Below, piece by piece: positions 14,652 to 14,910 of a stretch of DNA of 14,910 bases (the first letter of the stretch is position 1; each line of letters starts with the position of its first letter). The stretch is from Phycisphaerae bacterium (GTDB lineage: Bacteria; Planctomycetota; Phycisphaerae; Sedimentisphaerales; Anaerohalosphaeraceae). The notes below the pieces were generated by a model. The model was not told the DNA's origin and did not search any database. It saw only the letters and a program-made list of their open reading frames with translations. The translations under genes were made by a program, and so were the position numbers. The stretch covers positions 1 through 14,910 of the forward strand of contig JAIPFN010000131.1 of the NCBI GenBank assembly GCA_021736615.1, read 5' to 3'.

Positions 14652-14910
14652 ATGACACCTCGCCTTCGTATTCATCCCAGAATTCGCTTCTAATTGTGAG
14701 TTCTTCCATGAAATACTCACGCTCCATCGGATCCATGGAATCAATCTCAGAGAGTAAATCCTGGCCATCAAAAACACTCAGGCCTTCAGATCCATCGCAT
14801 CCAAAGACTTCGACTTCTTCCTGATTGTCAGCATGTTTTCTTGATTTGCCTGTCAGGGTAAAGGTATTGTCTTCGGCAACATTGGTGATGTACTGCTGCT
14901 GCCATGCTTC
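14644..14910 (-). CDS. Acidic protein, C-terminal 88 residues only (5' end outside window)
   Basis: The minus strand is open from the right edge to a TAG at 14646-14644. The last codons overlap the ThiF start by 8 bp, so the two genes are probably translationally coupled. The visible part is acidic: EAWQQQYITN, a TFTLTGKSRKH patch, then EEVEVFGCDG, LSEIDSMDPMEREYFMEEL and a final WDEYEGEVSYE. It has no motif I can name. As the direct partner of an E1-like enzyme it could be part of a ubiquitin-like modification operon; the N-terminus is needed to tell. Confidence 0.65.
   Translation of the reverse strand, partial: EAWQQQYITNVAEDNTFTLTGKSRKHADNQEEVEVFGCDGSEGLSVFDGQDLLSEIDSMDPMEREYFMEELTIRSEFWDEYEGEVSYE

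Overview
The window looks like bacterial chromosome from a planctomycete-like organism, probably of the Phycisphaerae type. This is inferred from gene content only: a sigma factor with a long membrane-anchored tail, a 1733-residue secreted HAF/beta-helix/dockerin protein and a lone type II pseudopilin-like protein are typical of that group. No rRNA, tRNA, CRISPR array or recognisable insertion sequence was found.

Layout. Positions 1-329 (minus strand) hold the start of a PD-(D/E)xK nuclease-like gene that runs off the left edge. Upstream of it lies a 19-bp tandem repeat (405-492) in a 137-nt G-free tract. Read on the minus strand, each unit contains a perfect Shine-Dalgarno core. Positions 709-3690 hold five minus-strand genes: a 68-aa acidic protein, a 106-aa helical protein, a coiled-coil/HTH protein, a 105-aa helical protein resembling the 106-aa one, and last an archaeal-type Orc1/Cdc6 AAA+ ATPase. 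Iteron-like repeats and a 12-bp palindrome sit directly in front of the ATPase start. A complete tyrosine recombinase (4025-5023) is divergently transcribed from the cluster, with a possibly leaderless promoter. I read 709-5023 as a candidate integrated element built around an Orc1/Cdc6 initiator, which is unusual in bacteria. Its ends could not be fixed.

Positions 5169-12171 hold an ECF-like sigma factor fused to a membrane segment and a large C-terminal domain, followed 28 bp later by the giant exported protein. They look like one transcription unit. A pseudopilin-like gene with its own sigma-70-type promoter follows (about 12386-13303).

At the right end, on the minus strand, lie a small lysine-rich protein of unknown function (13544-13810), a GC-rich hairpin terminator (13956-13980), a ThiF/E1-like adenylyltransferase (13992-14651) and the C-terminal end of an acidic protein whose gene overlaps the ThiF gene by 8 bp and continues past the window. 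The ThiF pair could be the end of a ubiquitin-like conjugation operon, but its partners are outside the window.
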